Source: Pseudarthrobacter cellobiosi (GTDB lineage Bacteria; Actinomycetota; Actinomycetes; Actinomycetales; Micrococcaceae). From it: 64,000 nucleotides of DNA. The translations under genes were made by a program, and so were the position numbers. Where the stretch lies: assembly GCF_023913755.1 (NCBI RefSeq), contig NZ_JAMXBJ010000050.1:574610-638609 (forward strand). The letters are read 5' to 3'. This document shows, piece after piece, positions 33,298 through 41,460 of this stretch (within the stretch, counting starts at the first letter, position 1; every line of letters begins with the position of its first letter). The notes beneath the pieces are model-generated. The model was not told where the DNA came from and made no database searches. It worked only from the letters and a program-made list of their open reading frames with translations.

Positions 33298-34404
33298 CTA
33301 CTCCGGGGAAATGGAGTGGATGAGTTCTACAACCCGGGTCAGGACCGTGGGGTCCGTTTCGGGCGGTACGCCGTGGCCGAGGTTGAGCACGTGGCCGGGC
33401 GCGGAGGCTCCAGCCGCAATGACCGCACGCACGTGGGCTTCGAGCACGTCCCACGGCGCCGACAGCAGCGCGGGGTCGATGTTTCCCTGCAGCGGCACAG
33501 TTCCGCCCAGGCGCCGGTTGGCCTCATCCAGCGGAAGGCGGTAGTCCACGCCCACCACGTCCACGCCCACGTCGCGCATCGCAACGAGGAGCTCGGAGGT
33601 TCCGGTACCAAAATGGATCAGCGGTGCGCCGAGGTGGCGGACGTGGTCCAGCGCGCGGGCCGAGGCCGGTGCGACGAACTTGGTGTAGTCGGCCAGGCCC
33701 AGTGATCCTGCCCAGGAGTCAAACAGCTGTCCGGCGGAGGCGCCGGCCTCCAGCTGGGCGCGGAGGAACATTCCCGAGGCGTCGGCGGCCCAGTTTGCCA
33801 GTGCTGTCCAGGTTTCCGGGTCCGCGTGCATCATGGTGCGCGGGCCCAGGTGGTCACGGGACGGCTTGCCCTCCACCATGTACGCGGCGAGAGTGAACGG
33901 CGCACCGGCGAAGCCGATCAGCGGGGTCTTACCCAGCTCGGCGACGGTCAGCCGCACGGCTTCGCGGATCGGTTCCAGGGCTTCCCAGGTCAGCTGCGGC
34001 AGGGCGGCAACGTCTTCAGCCGTGCGCACCGGCTTGTCCAGCACGGGGCCCACACCCGGCACAATGTCCACGCCGACGCCGGCGAGCTTCAGCGGAATGA
34101 CGATGTCGGAGAAGAATATGGCAGCGTCCACGTCATGGCGCCGGACGGGCTGCAGCGTGATTTCGGCCGCGAGCTCCGGCCGCAGGCAGGAATCCAGCAT
34201 GGCCACGCCTTCGCGCACCTTCAGGTATTCCGGCAGCGAGCGCCCGGCCTGGCGCATGAACCACACCGGCCGCCGCGACGGCTTGCCGCCACGGTAGGCG
34301 GTGATGAGCGGCGAATCTGCGGTGCGGCCGTCCATCAGCGGATGGCCGGCAGCAAGGGCACCGGCAGCAGACACGGCATTGGACACGGCGGAGCTGGAAG
34401 TCAT
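33298..34404 (-). CDS. hemE: uroporphyrinogen decarboxylase
   Basis: Decarboxylates uroporphyrinogen III to coproporphyrinogen III. It has 368 residues from the ATG at 34404 (MTSSSAVSN); a longer frame to 34491 would run into the divergent promoter zone. The active-site loop RRPVWFMRQAGRSLPEYL is complete. Also visible are AAIFFSDIVIPLKLAGVGV, with the catalytic Asp, and PLIGFAGAPFTLAAYMVEG. The C-terminal HVLNLGHGVPPETDP is typical. It is the first gene of the minus-strand haem run, divergent from hemA across 158 bp. Confidence 0.96.
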   Translation of the reverse strand: MTSSSAVSNAVSAAGALAAGHPLMDGRTADSPLITAYRGGKPSRRPVWFMRQAGRSLPEYLKVREGVAMLDSCLRPELAAEITLQPVRRHDVDAAIFFSDIVIPLKLAGVGVDIVPGVGPVLDKPVRTAEDVAALPQLTWEALEPIREAVRLTVAELGKTPLIGFAGAPFTLAAYMVEGKPSRDHLGPRTMMHADPETWTALANWAADASGMFLRAQLEAGASAGQLFDSWAGSLGLADYTKFVAPASARALDHVRHLGAPLIHFGTGTSELLVAMRDVGVDVVGVDYRLPLDEANRRLGGTVPLQGNIDPALLSAPWDVLEAHVRAVIAAGASAPGHVLNLGHGVPPETDPTVLTRVVELIHSISPE

Positions 34405-34522
34405 GCCTTTGATTGTGCCCAAAATCGGCCCTAAAAGATAACGACAGCCTGTCACCTGAAGCCGCACCGGCCGCACCGGGGCAGGAATCACGGCCCTCCA
34501 CCGCCTGTTGCCGTTTGGCGGG

Positions 34523-34553
34523 TTGTTCTACCGGGCAACGAAAAAGCTATGAT
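34523..34553 (+). promoter_or_regulatory. likely hemA promoter
   Basis: A TATGAT -10 box lies at 34548-34553, with TTGTTC at 34523-34528 as a possible -35 at 19-bp spacing. The predicted transcription start falls within a few bases of the hemA GTG at 34563, and no ribosome site is visible, so the hemA message may be leaderless. A GACAG-C-CTGTC palindrome at 34443-34453 lies between hemA and hemE. Confidence 0.55.
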
Positions 34554-34562
34554 TGATCTGCT

Positions 34563-35876
34563 GTGGTTCTTTTTTCATTGGTGGCTACACACGCCGACAT
34601 CGACCTTGAGACCGTTGCTCAACTGAGCAACGGTGCTTCCGGTATCGCCACATCCGCACTCTCCGGATCGCCGGCAGTGACGGGTGCGGTGGTGCTTGCC
34701 ACCTGCAACCGGTACGAAATCTACGGTGAAGCGCCCCACGCTGACGATGTTGAGGCTGCCCGGGCGGCCCTCGTGTCCGAGATCAGCGGCCTCAGCGGAC
34801 TCAACGAACAGCTCGTGTCCCGCTCCTTCAGCACACGCACCGGCCCCGAAGTCAGCCAGCACCTTTTTGCCGTCAGCGCCGGACTGGACTCCGCCGTCGT
34901 GGGTGAACGTGAAATCGCCGGCCAGGTCCGCCGCGCACTCATCACTGCCCAGCACGAGGGCACGGCCAGCTCCGGCCTGGTCCGCCTCTTCCAGGCCGCC
35001 TCCAAGACGGCCAAGGATGTCGGAGCACAGACCGCCCTCGGTTCCCGAGGCCTTTCCATCGTTTCAGTGGCACTGGATCTGGCCACCGATCTTTCCGAAA
35101 GCCCCGACTGGTCAACGAAGAAGGCGGTGGTGTTCGGCACCGGCGCCTATGCCGGCGCCACGATGGCGCTGCTCCGTGAACGGGGCTGCACCGACATCTC
35201 CGTGTTCTCCTCGTCGGGACGCGCCGAAGCGTTCGTCGCCACCCGCGGCGGAACAGCGCTGGACAGCGAATCCCTGCCGGTAGCCGTAGCTGCCTCCGAC
35301 GTCATGATCGGCTGCAGCGGCTCCGACACCCGGGTCGAGGCCGGCGAACTTGCCGCGATCCGCGCGGGCTCTCCCCAGCCGCTGATCGCGATCGACCTCG
35401 CCCTCACCCATGACTTTGACCCCGAAGTCGGCCAGCTCGACGGCGTTGAGCTGCTCACGCTCGAATCCGTGCGTTTGGCGGCACCCCAGGAACAGGCCGA
35501 GTCCCTCACCCAGGCCAGCGGCATTGTGTCCGGCGCGGCCCAGGCCTTCGAACAGGAACGGGAAGCCCGCTCGGTGGATTCCGCCATCGTGGCGCTCCGC
35601 CGGCACACCATGAACGTCCTGGACGCGGAGATGGAGCGCGTCCGTGCCCGCCACGGCTGCACGGCCGCCGCCGAGGAAGTGGAGTTCGCCCTCCGCCGGA
35701 TGGTCAAGCAGCTGCTGCACGTGCCCACCGTCCGTGCCCGTGAGCTCGCAGCCAACGGCCAGCAGGACGACTACGTGTCGGCGCTCGAAACCCTCTACGG
35801 CATCACCGTGGAGCAGCCGGCCACAGCAGCGCAGGCGGAGTGCCCCGTGGACCACCGGGGCCTCGAAACCGCCTGA
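34563..35876 (+). CDS. hemA: glutamyl-tRNA reductase
   Basis: First committed step of the C5 pathway: NADPH-dependent reduction of glutamyl-tRNA(Glu) to glutamate-1-semialdehyde. It has 437 residues. The nucleophilic Cys is Cys48 in AVVLATCNRYEIYGE. FAVSAGLDSAVVGEREIAGQ is the substrate-site loop, VVFGTGAYAGATMALL is the NADPH-binding motif, and the C-terminal dimerisation region is present. The GTG start gives MVLFSLVATHADIDLETV, the normal N-terminus. It is divergent from hemE, so early and late haem genes share one control region. Its end is 9 bp from the convergent moeZ-like gene. Confidence 0.96.
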   Translation: MVLFSLVATHADIDLETVAQLSNGASGIATSALSGSPAVTGAVVLATCNRYEIYGEAPHADDVEAARAALVSEISGLSGLNEQLVSRSFSTRTGPEVSQHLFAVSAGLDSAVVGEREIAGQVRRALITAQHEGTASSGLVRLFQAASKTAKDVGAQTALGSRGLSIVSVALDLATDLSESPDWSTKKAVVFGTGAYAGATMALLRERGCTDISVFSSSGRAEAFVATRGGTALDSESLPVAVAASDVMIGCSGSDTRVEAGELAAIRAGSPQPLIAIDLALTHDFDPEVGQLDGVELLTLESVRLAAPQEQAESLTQASGIVSGAAQAFEQEREARSVDSAIVALRRHTMNVLDAEMERVRARHGCTAAAEEVEFALRRMVKQLLHVPTVRARELAANGQQDDYVSALETLYGITVEQPATAAQAECPVDHRGLETA

Positions 35877-35885
35877 CCTACCCGT

Positions 35886-37085
35886 CTAATAGACCGGCTT
35901 CTGCGGTTCCACGTCGCGCACCCAGGCCAGGATTCCGCCGTCGAGATGGCTGACCCGCTGGTAGCCTGCCTTCCGCGCAGCCTCCAGCACGTTGGCTGAC
36001 CGAGTGCCCGCCTTGCAGTGGAACACAATGTCCTTGTCCTGCGGGAGTTCCGCCCAGGCCTCCCCCGCGAGGATCCTGCCCTGCGGGATCAGTACCGAGC
36101 CGTCGATGCTCACGATGTCGTGTTCGCCTGTTTCCCTGACGTCCACCAGCTCGAAGTCCTTCAGGCCTGCCTTCCGGGAAGCCAGCATGGTGGCCAGCTG
36201 GGTTGCCGTCACCGTGTGCTCCGTGTCTGCAGAGGCGGCAGGTGTTATGCCGCAGAAAGCTTCGTAGTCCGTCAGTTCCGTAATGGGTTCCGCCGCCGGG
36301 TCCTTGGACACGCGGATCTCGCGCCAGCTGCCGCCCAGGGCATCAAACAGTGCCACCCGGCCCAGGAGTGAACGCCCGACGCCGGTGATCAGCTTGACTG
36401 CCTCGGTCACCATGAGTGACCCCACAGCAGCACAGAGCATGCCGAAGACGCCGCCCTCGCCGCAGGAGGGCACGGATCCGGCCGGCGGGGCCTCGGGATA
36501 AAGGTCCCGGTAAGTGGGTCCGTACTTTTCCCAGAACACGCTCACTTGGCCGTCGAAGCGGAAGATCGATCCCCACACATAGGGCTTGCCGAGGACGGCA
36601 GCGGCATCGTTGACCAGGTAGCGGGTGGCGAAGTTGTCCGCCCCGTCCAGGATCAGGTCGTAGCCCGCGAACAGCTCCAGCGCGTTGGTGGCATCCAGCC
36701 TGACGTTGTGCAGCCGGACCTCCACGAGCGGGTTCAGGGCCGCGATGGCGTCCTGCGCGGATTCGATCTTGGGCCGTCCTACGTCGGCGACGCCGTGTAT
36801 CACCTGGCGCTGCAGGTTGCTGAGGTCAACGGCGTCGTCGTCGATGATTCCCAGGGTCCCCACGCCTGCTGCTGCCAGGTAGAGCAGTGCGGGCGAACCC
36901 AGTCCCCCGGCCCCGATGACCAGCACCTTGGCGTTCTTCAGCCGCCGCTGCCCCACCGCTCCGATTTCGGGAATGATGAGGTGCCGCGAGTAGCGTTCCA
37001 CCTCGGCCGGCGTCAGTTCACCGGCGGGCTCCACCAGCGGCTTAAGCGATACAGAGGAATCATTTGCGGTCAAAGTCGAAGCCAT
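35886..37085 (-). CDS. moeZ: MoeZ-like adenylyltransferase/sulfurtransferase (ThiF + rhodanese)
   Basis: Fusion protein of 399 residues. Residues about 25-270 form a ThiF/MoeB/E1-like domain with VIGAGGLGSPALLYLAAAG, DAVDLSNLQRQVIHG and LILDGADNFATRYLVND. Residues about 295-390 form a rhodanese domain with active-site loop FHCKAGTRSANVLE. Such proteins adenylate and then thiolate the C-terminal GG of ThiS/MoaD/CysO-type sulfur carriers. The zinc-binding CxxC pairs of E. coli MoeB are absent, as in mycobacterial MoeZ. Since thiS at 39746 has no ThiF of its own nearby, this protein is the best candidate for charging it. Divergent from the TetR gene. Confidence 0.92.
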   Translation of the reverse strand: MASTLTANDSSVSLKPLVEPAGELTPAEVERYSRHLIIPEIGAVGQRRLKNAKVLVIGAGGLGSPALLYLAAAGVGTLGIIDDDAVDLSNLQRQVIHGVADVGRPKIESAQDAIAALNPLVEVRLHNVRLDATNALELFAGYDLILDGADNFATRYLVNDAAAVLGKPYVWGSIFRFDGQVSVFWEKYGPTYRDLYPEAPPAGSVPSCGEGGVFGMLCAAVGSLMVTEAVKLITGVGRSLLGRVALFDALGGSWREIRVSKDPAAEPITELTDYEAFCGITPAASADTEHTVTATQLATMLASRKAGLKDFELVDVRETGEHDIVSIDGSVLIPQGRILAGEAWAELPQDKDIVFHCKAGTRSANVLEAARKAGYQRVSHLDGGILAWVRDVEPQKPVY

Positions 37086-37169
37086 ACTTCAATGTATGCC
37101 CCGAGATGCCGCACGGTCATATTACCGCGCAGTATTGTGTAGGTAACGGCAAGGGAAAGTAGGGCAACT

Positions 37170-37835
37170 GTGGTCCATGAAGCACGGGCTGACCGGGCGT
37201 CCGGCGGCGAACCGGCCGCACCTCAACGGACCGCGGGCCAGAGGTCCGCCCGGCTTCCCCGGGATGAGCGCCGGGCGCAGCTCCTCGCGGCGGCGCAGGA
37301 GGTATTTGTCGCCAACGGCTACCATGGCGCCGCCATGGATGAAATCGCCGAAACGGCCCATGTCAGCAAACCGGTGCTGTACCAGCACTTCCCGTCCAAG
37401 CGCGAGCTGTATCTTGCCCTGCTGGACAGCCATCTCGCGTCGCTGACGGACCTGATGCTCGGTGCCCTGAGCTCCACTACCGACAACGACGAACGTGTCC
37501 AGGCCGTGATGCGTGCTTACTACCGCTTCATCGCCAGCGACGACCAGGCCCACCGCCTGGTCTTCGAATCGGACCTCATCAACGACCCCGACGTCAGTTC
37601 ACGTCTCGAGACATTCAACAAGACCTTCGCGGACGCCGTGGCACGCGTGATTGCCGAAGACACCAAACTCCCCCCCCTGGAGGCGCAGCTTCTGGGACGC
37701 GGCCTGGCCGGAATGGCCCAGGTCAGCGCGCGTTACTGGCTGGAAACGGACGGCAACCTGGACCTCGATGTGGCCAGCGACCTCATTTACCGTTTAGCTT
37801 GGCGCGGAATCTCGCGCTTCCCCAAAGAGTCCTAG
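37170..37835 (+). CDS. TetR-family transcriptional regulator
   Basis: Regulator of 221 residues. The N-terminal 25 residues are polar and Arg-rich. The helix-turn-helix follows at about residues 30-75 with AAAQEVFVANGYHGAAMDEI, AETAHVSKPVLYQHFPSKRE and the FPSKxxLY signature. The ligand-binding half contains AVMRAYYRFIASDDQAHRLV. The start is GTG at 37170. It is divergent from the moeZ-like gene and followed by the DUF3107 gene, the order also found around Rv3206c-Rv3208A (from memory). The target genes are unknown; autoregulation or control of moeZ would be usual for the layout. Confidence 0.9.
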   Translation: MVHEARADRASGGEPAAPQRTAGQRSARLPRDERRAQLLAAAQEVFVANGYHGAAMDEIAETAHVSKPVLYQHFPSKRELYLALLDSHLASLTDLMLGALSSTTDNDERVQAVMRAYYRFIASDDQAHRLVFESDLINDPDVSSRLETFNKTFADAVARVIAEDTKLPPLEAQLLGRGLAGMAQVSARYWLETDGNLDLDVASDLIYRLAWRGISRFPKES

Positions 37836-37885
37836 ACTACAAATAAGAGAACCCAAGAAACTTTGATTGGCTGGGAGGCCCCCTT

Positions 37886-38110
37886 TTGGAAATTAAGATC
37901 GGCATTCAGAACATTGGCCGCGAAATCATCCTGGAATCAGCTCAGGACGCTGACACTGTAGCCACGGTCGTTGAAGAAGCCATCACCAAGGGCACCGAAC
38001 TCCGCCTCAAGGACGACAAGGGACGCATCATCATCGTTCCCGGCAGCGCCCTGGGCTACGTGGAAATCGGCGCCGAAGAGGCCCGCAAGGTCGGTTTCGG
38101 CCAGTTCTAG
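37886..38110 (+). CDS. DUF3107 domain-containing protein
   Basis: Small acidic protein of 74 residues, EIKIGIQNIGREIILES at the N-terminus and GSALGYVEIGAEEARKVGFG at the C-terminus, matching the actinobacterial DUF3107 family (TB9.4-like). Start is TTG at 37886 with GGGAGG about ten bases upstream, which decides the start. It lies 50 bp after the TetR gene and is probably co-transcribed with it. The function is unknown; there are no signal or membrane segments. Confidence 0.93.
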   Translation: MEIKIGIQNIGREIILESAQDADTVATVVEEAITKGTELRLKDDKGRIIIVPGSALGYVEIGAEEARKVGFGQF

Positions 38111-38164
38111 CACGTCCGCGGCCAACCGCCCTGGCGGTTGGCCGCTGCTTTCCGAGGAGATCCC

Positions 38165-38467
38165 ATGCTTTCACTGACCATCGTTGTCCTGGTCACAGCA
38201 GCCGCAGGCTTTATTGTCTGGGCCAATGACAAGCGCCACACCCGGTACGGCACAGGGTTGCCCGCAGGGGTTGCCGTTGTGGTGGGCGCGGTGAGCTGGA
38301 TCATCTTCATCGCGGCAGGTTTTGGCTACCAGCCGGGCCTGACGTGGATTCCCTGGATCCTGCCCATGGCGCTCGGCACCGTCGCTGCCGTCGGGACGGT
38401 CATCTACCTGGGTCGGACCCGGGCAAGCCACGATACGCAGCGGCTGACTCAGGCGCTCAAGATGTAG
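38165..38467 (+). CDS. small membrane protein, three transmembrane segments
   Basis: Hypothetical protein of 100 residues with three hydrophobic helices: LSLTIVVLVTAAAGFIVWA, GVAVVVGAVSWIIFIAAGF and WILPMALGTVAAVGTVIYL. The short loop between the first two is RHTRYGTG. The ATG at 38165 was chosen because GAGGAG lies seven bases upstream; an in-frame ATG at 38138 has no such site. It is the third gene of the run after TetR and DUF3107 and is closed by a strong terminator. Function unknown. Confidence 0.85.
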   Translation: MLSLTIVVLVTAAAGFIVWANDKRHTRYGTGLPAGVAVVVGAVSWIIFIAAGFGYQPGLTWIPWILPMALGTVAAVGTVIYLGRTRASHDTQRLTQALKM

Positions 38468-38489
38468 CAAGGACGATGCCTTGAGTACC

Positions 38490-38528
38490 GGTGACCACCA
38501 CCCAGCAGGGTGGTGGTCACCGTCTTTT
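38490..38528 (+). terminator. rho-independent terminator
   Basis: GGTGACCACCACCC (38490-38503) pairs perfectly with GGGTGGTGGTCACC (38508-38521) around AGCA, followed by GTCTTTT. It ends the TetR-DUF3107-membrane protein unit and overlaps the stop codon of the convergent pterin dehydratase gene. Confidence 0.9.
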
Positions 38529-38853
38529 AACTAACCGGTTGGGCGGTGGCTCCGAGCCGTGCCGCAGCCGCACTCACTGCCGCTGCAGCAGCGGCATCCC
38601 GCTCAGTGACCTCGCCGCCGGCGTCGTGGGACGTGTAGCGGAGATGGACCTTGTTGTAGCGCCACTCAAGGTCCGGATGGTGGTTCTGCTGTTCCGCGAG
38701 GCGTCCGACGGCGGCAATCAGCTCCAGTGCGGCGGCCGCCGTCGGCGTCTTATAGACAGTGACCAGCCCGCCCAGCCGGTACCGCCAGTCGGGCAGCGCC
38801 TCGAGGACGGCGTCGATCCGCTCCCTGGTGAGTTTGTGTTCCTTGCCGGCCAC
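38527..38853 (-). CDS. 4a-hydroxytetrahydrobiopterin dehydratase
   Basis: Pterin-4a-carbinolamine dehydratase-like protein of 108 residues. The family active-site block EQQNHHPDLEWRYNKVHLRY contains the two adjacent His, and TSHDAGGEVTERD follows. LEALPDWRYRLGGLVTVYKT is the usual N-terminal strand region. No aromatic amino acid hydroxylase is visible nearby, so the role could be pterin recycling elsewhere or the DCoH-like structural role. Tail-to-tail with the membrane-protein gene; 72 bp downstream of thiG's end on the same strand's reverse order. Confidence 0.9.
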   Translation of the reverse strand: MAGKEHKLTRERIDAVLEALPDWRYRLGGLVTVYKTPTAAAALELIAAVGRLAEQQNHHPDLEWRYNKVHLRYTSHDAGGEVTERDAAAAAAVSAAAARLGATAQPVS

Positions 38854-38925
38854 AGCGGCCTCCTTGGCTCGTCCGGTGAGCCGCCCCGGCGTTCGGTCGA
38901 GGGCGCCAGGCCTGGAGAAAACGGC

Positions 38926-39741
38926 CTACAGAAACTCTGCCCGGCCTTCCATGGCCGATGACGCCAGGGCGTGCTCGCGGCGCGGAATCCTGCCGGCCGC
39001 TTTCGCCAGCCTACCGGCGATGACGGCGTGTTTGAAGGCCTCCCCCATGAGTGCCGGGTTCTGCGCACGCGTGACTGCAGTGGCCAGCAGCACGGCATCA
39101 CAGCCAAGCTCCATGGCCAGTGCGGCGTCGGATGCCGTGCCGATGCCGGCGTCCAGCACCACGGGCACCGAGGCGCGCGAGACGATCAGTTCGATGTTGT
39201 GTGGATTCAGGATTCCCAGGCCGGTGCCGATGGGCGCTCCGAGCGGCATGACCGCGGTGGCACCCAGGTTTTCCAGCCGCAGGGCCAGGACCGGGTCATC
39301 GTTGGTGTAGGCGAACACTTTGAAGCCCCGGTTAACAAGCTGTTCCGTAGCATCCACCAATTCCACGGCGTCCGGCAGCAGGGTCTGTTCGTCGGCGATG
39401 ACTTCCAGCTTGATCCAGTTCGTTTCCAGCGCTTCGCGGGCCAGTTCCGCCGTCATGACCGCGTCCCGGGCGGTGAAGCAGCCGGCGGTGTTGGGCAGGA
39501 TCCGGATCCCGTGGTCCACCAGGAGCTGGAAAAGGGACCCCGATTCAGCCAGCGAATAGCGCCGCATGGCCACCGTGGTCAGTTCGGTTCCGGACGCCAG
39601 CAGGGCTGCGCCCAGCCCGTAGAGGCTGGGGGCGCCACCGGTGCCCATGATGAGGCGGGAGCCGAGCTCGACGCCGTCGATGACCAGCCGGTCAGTGTCC
39701 TCGGGCCGGTTCTGTGTGCTGATGGTGCTGGTTACTGTCAT
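38926..39741 (-). CDS. thiG: thiazole synthase
   Basis: Forms the thiazole ring of thiamine from deoxyxylulose phosphate, dehydroglycine and the ThiS thiocarboxylate. It has 271 residues from the ATG at 39741, which lies 4 bp after the thiS stop; an upstream in-frame ATG lies within thiS. The N-terminal part shows GVELGSRLIMGTGGAPS. The Schiff-base Lys is in TNWIKLEVIADEQTLLPD, and phosphate binding in AVMPLGAPIGTGLGI and VVLDAGIGTASDAALAMELG. It is the last gene of the thiO-thiS-thiG operon controlled by the TPP riboswitch. Confidence 0.96.
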   Translation of the reverse strand: MTVTSTISTQNRPEDTDRLVIDGVELGSRLIMGTGGAPSLYGLGAALLASGTELTTVAMRRYSLAESGSLFQLLVDHGIRILPNTAGCFTARDAVMTAELAREALETNWIKLEVIADEQTLLPDAVELVDATEQLVNRGFKVFAYTNDDPVLALRLENLGATAVMPLGAPIGTGLGILNPHNIELIVSRASVPVVLDAGIGTASDAALAMELGCDAVLLATAVTRAQNPALMGEAFKHAVIAGRLAKAAGRIPRREHALASSAMEGRAEFL

Positions 39742-39745
39742 GGCG

Positions 39746-39982
39746 TCAGCCTCCCTGGACTGCTGTGACCAGTTCGACGTCGTCACCTTCGGCGAGCGTC
39801 GTGACGAACCACTGGCTGCGGGGTACTACTTCGGAGTTATGGGCGACGGCGACGCCGAGTTTCTGCCCGTCTGTCGCCTGGCCGTTGGCCGCGAGGGGAC
39901 GGCCAGTGATCTGGCTGATGAGGGTGGTGATGGACGCGTCGTCCGCCACGGAATGGCGCGAGCCGTTGAGGGTGATGTTCAT
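39746..39982 (-). CDS. thiS: sulfur carrier protein ThiS
   Basis: Ubiquitin-like sulfur carrier of 78 residues. It ends in VELVTAVQGG, with the C-terminal Gly-Gly that is adenylated and thiocarboxylated. The middle segment GVAVAHNSEVVPRSQW is the typical ThiS strand. It has an ATGA overlap with thiO and a 4-bp gap to thiG. There is no thiF next to it; the MoeZ-like protein at 35886-37085 is the likely activator. Confidence 0.95.
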   Translation of the reverse strand: MNITLNGSRHSVADDASITTLISQITGRPLAANGQATDGQKLGVAVAHNSEVVPRSQWFVTTLAEGDDVELVTAVQGG

Positions 39983-41322
39983 GCTGATTCCTTCTGTGTG
40001 TCGAGGTCCTTCGTGCTGCTGATGTCCTTACGCGGCGACTGTGTTCCGGCTACGTGGTGCTTTCCTGAAAAGCGGGCCGGGCTGAGGGCCCCCCATCGGG
40101 GGTCCGACCGGCCGTCCAGCAGGTCCCGGCAGATGGCCGCCGCCGCCGGAGCAAGCAGCACTCCGTGGCGGAAAAATCCGGTGGCAACAATCAGCCCGGC
40201 AATGTTCGCTGTGTTCCCCGTCCTTGGTGCGGAAGCCCGTACGCGGCCGAGGAGAGGGGCGTTGTCCGGGGTCGCCGGCCTTGCCCGTGCCGTGCATTCC
40301 AGGAGTTCCAGCTCCGAGACGGCCGGCACCAGGACCTGGGCGTCACGCAGCAACTGGTACACGCCGCCGGCCGAGACAGCAGCGTCGCCCGTCCCGGCGA
40401 GCGCATCTTCTCGCTGCGTTGCCCCGATCACCACCGTGCCGTCCTGCCGGGGAACGATGTAGACCGGCACGCCATGGACCATTCCACGGACCGTCGAGGT
40501 GAGGAGCGGACGCAGGTGCTCCGGAACAGCAAGGCGCAGGATGTCACCGTAGACGGGCCGCAGGGGCAGGTGCAGTCCAACCGGGAGGCCATCCAGCGAC
40601 CCCGCCTGCAATCCGTTGGCCACGATGGTCTCCCCGGCCCGGACACTTCCGCCGTGGGCGAGCCTCACCCCAGTGACGCGGCCGTCCTCCCAAAGAAGGG
40701 AAGCAGCCCGTTGGTCAACGGCGAATCCCCCGCGGGCACCTGCCACGGCCGTTCCTGCTCCCGGTTCGTGGACGGCCAGGACTTCCTGGAGGCACGCCAC
40801 CAGTTTCCGTGGATCCACCTGGTGGTCGGCGGGGATGTCCAGGGCGCAGGATATGGCCGGGCTAAGTAGGGATTCCCTCGTCCTGGCCTCACGGACAGTC
40901 AGGGGTTCCACCACCAGGCCGCTGGCCTGCTGCACGGCCCGGCGGTCCATCAGCGCGCGGCGGTCCGCAGCGTCCGCGCCGATGGCGAGCGTCGGCGTCG
41001 TCAGATATCCGGTATCGCCAGCCCCGGCCAGGGCGAGGTCCGCCGCAAAGGCAGGCCACAGGCCGGAGGATGCCAGCATCAGCTCAAGGAGGTCTTCCTC
41101 CTGGTAGTGCAGTTCGCTCACAGGGGCCAGCATGCCGGCGGCTGCCCAGCTGGCGCCGTTCCCGGGCGCGTCATCGATCAGCACGACGGAACGGCCGGAT
41201 CGCCGGGCCTCCCAGGCTATGGCGTGGCCGATGACTCCGCCGCCGATGACGGCCACGTCGGCGTGCAGGACGGCCGGGCTGGCTGATGCGGTCTCGGGTG
41301 GGCTGCTTATTGCGGGGGGCAT
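39979..41322 (-). CDS. thiO: glycine oxidase ThiO
   Basis: FAD-dependent amine oxidase of 447 residues (DAO family) that oxidises glycine to iminoacetate for thiazole formation. The FAD motif is VAVIGGGVIGHAIAWEARRSG at about residues 24-44. NGASWAAAGMLAPVSELHY and GDILRLAVPEHLRPLLTST are family segments, and the C-terminal GLIVATGFFRHGVLLAPAAA closes the FAD site. The last 40 residues extend beyond the usual domain and overlap thiS by 4 bp. The ATG at 41322 stands just downstream of the TPP riboswitch, with GGAAGGA upstream. Confidence 0.94.
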   Translation of the reverse strand: MPPAISSPPETASASPAVLHADVAVIGGGVIGHAIAWEARRSGRSVVLIDDAPGNGASWAAAGMLAPVSELHYQEEDLLELMLASSGLWPAFAADLALAGAGDTGYLTTPTLAIGADAADRRALMDRRAVQQASGLVVEPLTVREARTRESLLSPAISCALDIPADHQVDPRKLVACLQEVLAVHEPGAGTAVAGARGGFAVDQRAASLLWEDGRVTGVRLAHGGSVRAGETIVANGLQAGSLDGLPVGLHLPLRPVYGDILRLAVPEHLRPLLTSTVRGMVHGVPVYIVPRQDGTVVIGATQREDALAGTGDAAVSAGGVYQLLRDAQVLVPAVSELELLECTARARPATPDNAPLLGRVRASAPRTGNTANIAGLIVATGFFRHGVLLAPAAAAICRDLLDGRSDPRWGALSPARFSGKHHVAGTQSPRKDISSTKDLDTQKESA

Positions 41323-41330
41323 ATGTTCCT

Positions 41331-41427
41331 TCCCTACGCCGGTACTAGCCGGATCAGGTCAAGCGGTCGGCTCTGACGCCCTCTCAGCCCGGCCGCTTTG
41401 TGACGGCTGCAACGGGCTCCCGCAGTA
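41331..41427 (-). ncRNA. TPP riboswitch (THI element)
   Basis: Read on the minus strand, the conserved blocks of the TPP aptamer occur in order. They are CGGGAGCCC near the 5' end, CTGAGAGGG with its GAGA core, CGACCGCTTGACCTGATC, and CCGGCGTAGGGAA at the 3' end. It ends 8 bases before the thiO ATG, so control is probably at translation initiation by masking the ribosome site, as is usual in actinobacteria. It should turn thiO-thiS-thiG off when thiamine pyrophosphate is abundant. The divergent thiE has no such element on its own strand. Confidence 0.95.
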
Positions 41428-41460
41428 CCCGCCCAGTTTAGGGGACTTAGGCTGGTTTCC

